A stretch of 10,449 nucleotides of DNA from Planctomycetales bacterium (GTDB taxonomy: Bacteria; Planctomycetota; Planctomycetia; Planctomycetales; Planctomycetaceae): NCBI GenBank assembly GCA_020050375.1, contig JAGVKR010000061.1:1-10449 (forward strand), written 5' to 3'. Below, piece after piece: positions 7,191-10,449 of the stretch. Made by a program: the position numbers and the translations under genes. Position 1 is the first letter of the stretch; each line of letters opens with the position of its first letter. The notes beneath the pieces are model-generated. The model ran no database searches. It saw only the letters and a list, made by a program, of their open reading frames with translations, and was not told where the DNA came from.

Positions 7191-10100
7191 TTACTTCAAG
7201 GCGTGTTCGATTCGCGTTTTGAGATCTTTGCCATCGGTCTTATCGCTCGGGTGGCCGCGCCAGAGAATGCGTCCGTCACGGCCGATGAGCATCGCTTCGG
7301 GGACGCCGAAGACGACAAACGCGCGGGCGGCGGGAGCTTCGAAATCTGCACGCTTGCTTCCGGCGGCCCGGAAGTGTTCCAGCCCGGTCCAACCGCGCTG
7401 CTCGACGTGCGACTTGAGCCGCGCCTGGTCGGAATCGATGCTGATGGGGACAAGGGCCACTCGATCCTTCCAGGCGTCGCGTTGTTCGTCGCCCAGGGCG
7501 ACCAGCGTCGCCATGGGCTGCTGGCAGGGGCCGCACCACGTCGCCCAGAATTCGAGAAAGACGATCTTGCCGCGAAGGCTGCTGAGGGAAATCGGTTTGC
7601 CGCTGACGAGGCTGGTCAACTCGACATCGGGGACCATATCTCCCGCGTTGGGGGGGAGGACGAATTCGAATGGCTCTGTCTCCGTCGTCGACTCCGCCGT
7701 GAAGTCAAACGAACCCACCAACCGGTCGTCGACTCGGACGTTGTAGGCGGGGAGCTGATAGGTGGAGGGGAGTTTCCTGTCGGTGATGCCTGTCAGCTCG
7801 ATGTCACCGGACGCGGGCACCAATCCATTGAAGACGACCTGGGCTCCATAGTGACTATCAAAACGGCTGATAGAGGCCTTTGCCCCCTTCGCCGGCATGC
7901 CGTTGGGCGTTCGGATCCGCACGACCGCATTTCTTGTCCCGCGAAAGGTGTCGGGATCGTACGCCGTCGAGCGGAAATCGATGCGCTCGGTCTGGCCGGC
8001 CGCGAGTGTCGGCGTCCGCTGGTCGTAATACATCCCGACGTTGATTTCGGTGCCGGGAAGCGGCTTGCTTTCGTCCTGGGGCTGAGTCCGCACGCTGATG
8101 TGATAATGGCCGGGGGCAAGATCGGTCACGTTGATTCTGGGAGTCAACGAAGGACCGATTCCGGAGGCAACATTCAGATAGCTGTCCCCCTGGATCTGCC
8201 ACATCATACTCAGAAAAACGCTCTTGAAGAGTGATGCGGCGCCCGGATGGTCTCCCGGTTCGAAGGAGACGTCGAGCGCGGCCGGGCGTGGGAGGTCGAT
8301 CGTCAGGTTCCCGGTTTTCACGTCCGCGAGAGTGAAAGGACCCGTTTCGAAACATTGGAGGAATCCGGGCACGTGAACGGCCACATGAAACCTCGGCGTG
8401 TCGTCGGTGAGTCGGAACTCAAACCGACCCGCGCCGACCTCCTTCAGGTTGAGCATATTGAAATCCGAAATCATGTTGCTCCGACGATTGCTCGGCTGAC
8501 GCATCATGCGGACTTGTTCTTCCATGTCGTCAAAGTATGCTTCGGGCAGAGATCCTTTCGGCCACGTCATGTCTTTGGGAAGGTTGAATTGCAGTTGAAC
8601 CTTCTGACCACGACGCAGTGTGATCGTCGCTTCGCCTTTGCTCAGCTTGTCGCGCTGTGCGCCCGCGAATCTTGCAATCGTCGAGGCATAGCCATCGGCT
8701 CGCACCAGCACTTCCAGAGCCGCCCCGCGATACTGGTTCGCTGCGCCCAGAAAAGCCATGCCGTTGCCACCGGCAGTCCATGGACCATATCCCGCATCGG
8801 CTGTGTGAACCATGGCCTCCAGTTTCGACAACGGTTTGCCTTCTTCGTCGACGACGCGCACGCGAAGATCGGTCACCTGGGACAGATCCTTCGGGCGATT
8901 CGCTTTCGCGACAAGCTCGACTTTGGGCAGATCGCCGGTCTCCGGGACAGTAAATGATACGTCACCGGAAAAATCTGAGGATTGCGACGACAATTGCGGT
9001 GTCGATGCGCGAACTGCGAAAAGCATGGCCGAGTATTTGCCCGGCGGAATGGGATCGGTCGTGAAACGGCCGTCGGAACCGATCGGGAGGACATCGAACG
9101 CAACGTACATCCGGTTGCGTTTCCCGTCGTTCCCGAAGACCTCGTCCGGACCAGGGTGATCGATTTTCAGATAGGCGTAGCGCAAGTCGACGGCCTCGAG
9201 ACCTTTTACGAGGCCGGAAAGCGGTTGGCCGATCAGTCGCTCGAAATGAATGCTCGCCTGCTTCGCGGATTCGATCTGGACCAGCCGTCGGTCCGCGCCC
9301 GTCATCAGCACCGAGTTGGCCCCGGTCTTGGTCTCCACGTAGCGTTGAACGGCGTAATGTCCGGGAGGCAGATGGTCGAAGGCGGTTTCGCCCGGATTGT
9401 CCAGCTTGTAAGTAGACATGTGAAATCGCAGAGAGTCGGTGTTCCAAGTGACGCCGTCGAAGGATTTCAGCTCGATCATCACCGGCTGCCTGGTCGGCTT
9501 GCCCCGCAAGTCGCAATGAACGGCGAGACTGCCGGCCGAAGGCAGCTTGATCTCAACATTGTCGGCTTGCCCCAGACTCTTCCGAGAAACGACCCAGAAC
9601 AGCGGGTCCTCGGCAATGATCGCCAGGCGATTCGCGGCCCCCTGTTTGTTTGTGATGGTGAAGTCGCCATTTTTTTCGGACCGCGTCGACGGGGGCTTCG
9701 CGTTTCGATTCTCGGGCACAAACCAGTTCCGCCGGTCGGCATCGACAATAATCCGATCTTTGCCGAGCAACAGGACCTCAGCATTGGCGACCGGCATGCC
9801 GCGGTGATCCACCACGCGACCGGTGACCGTCACTCCTTCGGGCCACTCCGAGGCTGCCGCGGGCGCCGCATCTTTGGGATCAACCGCAGCGATCTTCTCC
9901 GTGGAGGTTACGTCCCTGGCGTCGCCCGCAGTCGGGTTTGTGGTGAGCTGCACGTCCTTGATATCCACCGCCGTCTGGGAGTCTGCCGACTCGGCTTTCT
10001 TTTCTGATCGAACCGGTTCAACTCCGTCCGAGTGGCGAAGGCCCGGCAGGACCACGCAAGCCAGTACGGACAGGAAAAGAATTCCGGCGATCGACAACCG

Positions 10101-10433
10101 CGGCGACCTCAGCAGGGTCTGGTCCATAATCCGCTCGAAGCGGCGGCCGAGTGGATGGAGGCTGTCTCCAAATCCCAGAGCAACGCCAGCGGTCGTGCGC
10201 CCGGTGAGCCTGGACGCGGCGCTCAGCAGCGTATCGCAGTAGGCCGGACCGGTCGTGAGGTTCCGCGTCAGCAGGAGATCGTCGCAGCAGTCTTCGCGCA
10301 CCTTGCGGATCTGGCGATTCAAAACCCAGATCAGGGGATTGAACCACCAGACCGCCGTCAGCGCGAGCTGAATCCAATTGATCCAGGGGTCGCGGCGGCG
10401 GTGATGGGCCAGCTCGTGCGCCAGAATCGCGTC
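7191..10433 (-). CDS. M56 (BlaR1-like) membrane metallopeptidase fused to regulatory-fold region and TlpA-like thioredoxin, 5' end missing
   Basis: The frame gives 1080 genomic residues (numbered here from the codon at 10433) and ends at TAA (7193-7191); the N-terminus lies beyond the contig end. Residues 6-10 are HELAH, the HEXXH zinc motif, followed by the M56-typical HRRRDPW; REDCCDD (Glu at about 47) supplies the likely third ligand. Hydrophobic segments lie at about 18-38 and 113-131, then a low-complexity linker. Residues about 200-225 (VTVTGRVVDHRGMPVANAEV) start a carboxypeptidase-regulatory-like beta fold, and similar beta-rich stretches run to about 930. Residues about 931-1080 are a TlpA/redoxin thioredoxin domain with WCGPC at 966-970 (7538-7524) and a cis-Pro candidate in GVPEAMLIG. 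By analogy with BlaR1, the protease faces the cytoplasm and the rest lies outside, with the thioredoxin in place of the usual beta-lactam sensor. A BlaI/MecI-type repressor gene would be expected upstream, off the contig. Substrate and signal are unknown. Confidence 0.9.
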   Translation of the reverse strand, partial: DAILAHELAHHRRRDPWINWIQLALTAVWWFNPLIWVLNRQIRKVREDCCDDLLLTRNLTTGPAYCDTLLSAASRLTGRTTAGVALGFGDSLHPLGRRFERIMDQTLLRSPRLSIAGILFLSVLACVVLPGLRHSDGVEPVRSEKKAESADSQTAVDIKDVQLTTNPTAGDARDVTSTEKIAAVDPKDAAPAAASEWPEGVTVTGRVVDHRGMPVANAEVLLLGKDRIIVDADRRNWFVPENRNAKPPSTRSEKNGDFTITNKQGAANRLAIIAEDPLFWVVSRKSLGQADNVEIKLPSAGSLAVHCDLRGKPTRQPVMIELKSFDGVTWNTDSLRFHMSTYKLDNPGETAFDHLPPGHYAVQRYVETKTGANSVLMTGADRRLVQIESAKQASIHFERLIGQPLSGLVKGLEAVDLRYAYLKIDHPGPDEVFGNDGKRNRMYVAFDVLPIGSDGRFTTDPIPPGKYSAMLFAVRASTPQLSSQSSDFSGDVSFTVPETGDLPKVELVAKANRPKDLSQVTDLRVRVVDEEGKPLSKLEAMVHTADAGYGPWTAGGNGMAFLGAANQYRGAALEVLVRADGYASTIARFAGAQRDKLSKGEATITLRRGQKVQLQFNLPKDMTWPKGSLPEAYFDDMEEQVRMMRQPSNRRSNMISDFNMLNLKEVGAGRFEFRLTDDTPRFHVAVHVPGFLQCFETGPFTLADVKTGNLTIDLPRPAALDVSFEPGDHPGAASLFKSVFLSMMWQIQGDSYLNVASGIGPSLTPRINVTDLAPGHYHISVRTQPQDESKPLPGTEINVGMYYDQRTPTLAAGQTERIDFRSTAYDPDTFRGTRNAVVRIRTPNGMPAKGAKASISRFDSHYGAQVVFNGLVPASGDIELTGITDRKLPSTYQLPAYNVRVDDRLVGSFDFTAESTTETEPFEFVLPPNAGDMVPDVELTSLVSGKPISLSSLRGKIVFLEFWATWCGPCQQPMATLVALGDEQRDAWKDRVALVPISIDSDQARLKSHVEQRGWTGLEHFRAAGSKRADFEAPAARAFVVFGVPEAMLIGRDGRILWRGHPSDKTDGKDLKTRIEHALK

Positions 10434-10449
10434 AGATCGGAAGAGCACA
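10434..10449 (+). other. Illumina adapter remnant at the contig end
   Basis: The last 16 bases, AGATCGGAAGAGCACA, are the opening of the Illumina TruSeq read-1 adapter. They are untrimmed library sequence, not genome. Read on the minus strand they contribute MLFRS (from a GTG) to the front of the M56 frame, giving a false start. The genomic sequence ends at or very near 10433. Confidence 0.95.

Noticed and set aside
7185..8234. Long plus-strand open frame of 349 codons, and another at 8982-10007
   Set aside because: Both are antisense shadows of the M56-thioredoxin gene, whose minus-strand frame shows clear HELAH and WCGPC domains; the shadows show no domain.

Overview
The window looks like a contig end from a planctomycete. 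The evidence is gene content rather than any marker gene: an ECF sigma factor of the planctomycete type, followed by a very large transmembrane Hanks-type Ser/Thr kinase with a WD40 receptor half, a long ankyrin-repeat protein, and an M56 (BlaR1-like) membrane metallopeptidase fused to a TlpA-like thioredoxin domain. The genus cannot be named from this sequence.

Layout from left to right. (1) Positions 1-183, minus strand: the first 61 codons of a secreted protein with a clear signal peptide, cut by the window edge. (2) Positions 184-708: a divergent intergenic region with a small cluster of GTGTCA repeats. (3) Positions 709-5128, plus strand: a probable two-gene operon of an ECF sigma factor and a 1258-residue kinase. 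The kinase begins with a C-x24-H-x3-C-x2-C motif like those of zinc-binding anti-sigma domains, then has a kinase domain, one transmembrane helix, a PEGA-like segment and about 14 WD40 blades. (4) Positions 5265-6974, minus strand: an ankyrin-repeat protein. It is bracketed by two composite palindromic elements (5191-5251 and 7049-7163) that are reverse-complement arrangements of each other. (5) Positions 7191-10433, minus strand: a 5'-truncated M56 peptidase / regulatory-fold / thioredoxin fusion. (6) Positions 10434-10449 are not genome: they match the start of the Illumina TruSeq adapter, so the first five codons of any reading frame called there are artefactual.

How the genes may work together. 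The sigma factor and kinase form a plausible sensing unit: an extracytoplasmic propeller senses, the cytoplasmic kinase signals, and the N-terminal zinc-finger-like segment could hold the co-transcribed sigma factor. That link is inference. The ankyrin protein and the M56-thioredoxin protein lie on the opposite strand and have no shown link to the sigma/kinase pair. No RNA genes, CRISPR array, insertion sequence or origin was seen.
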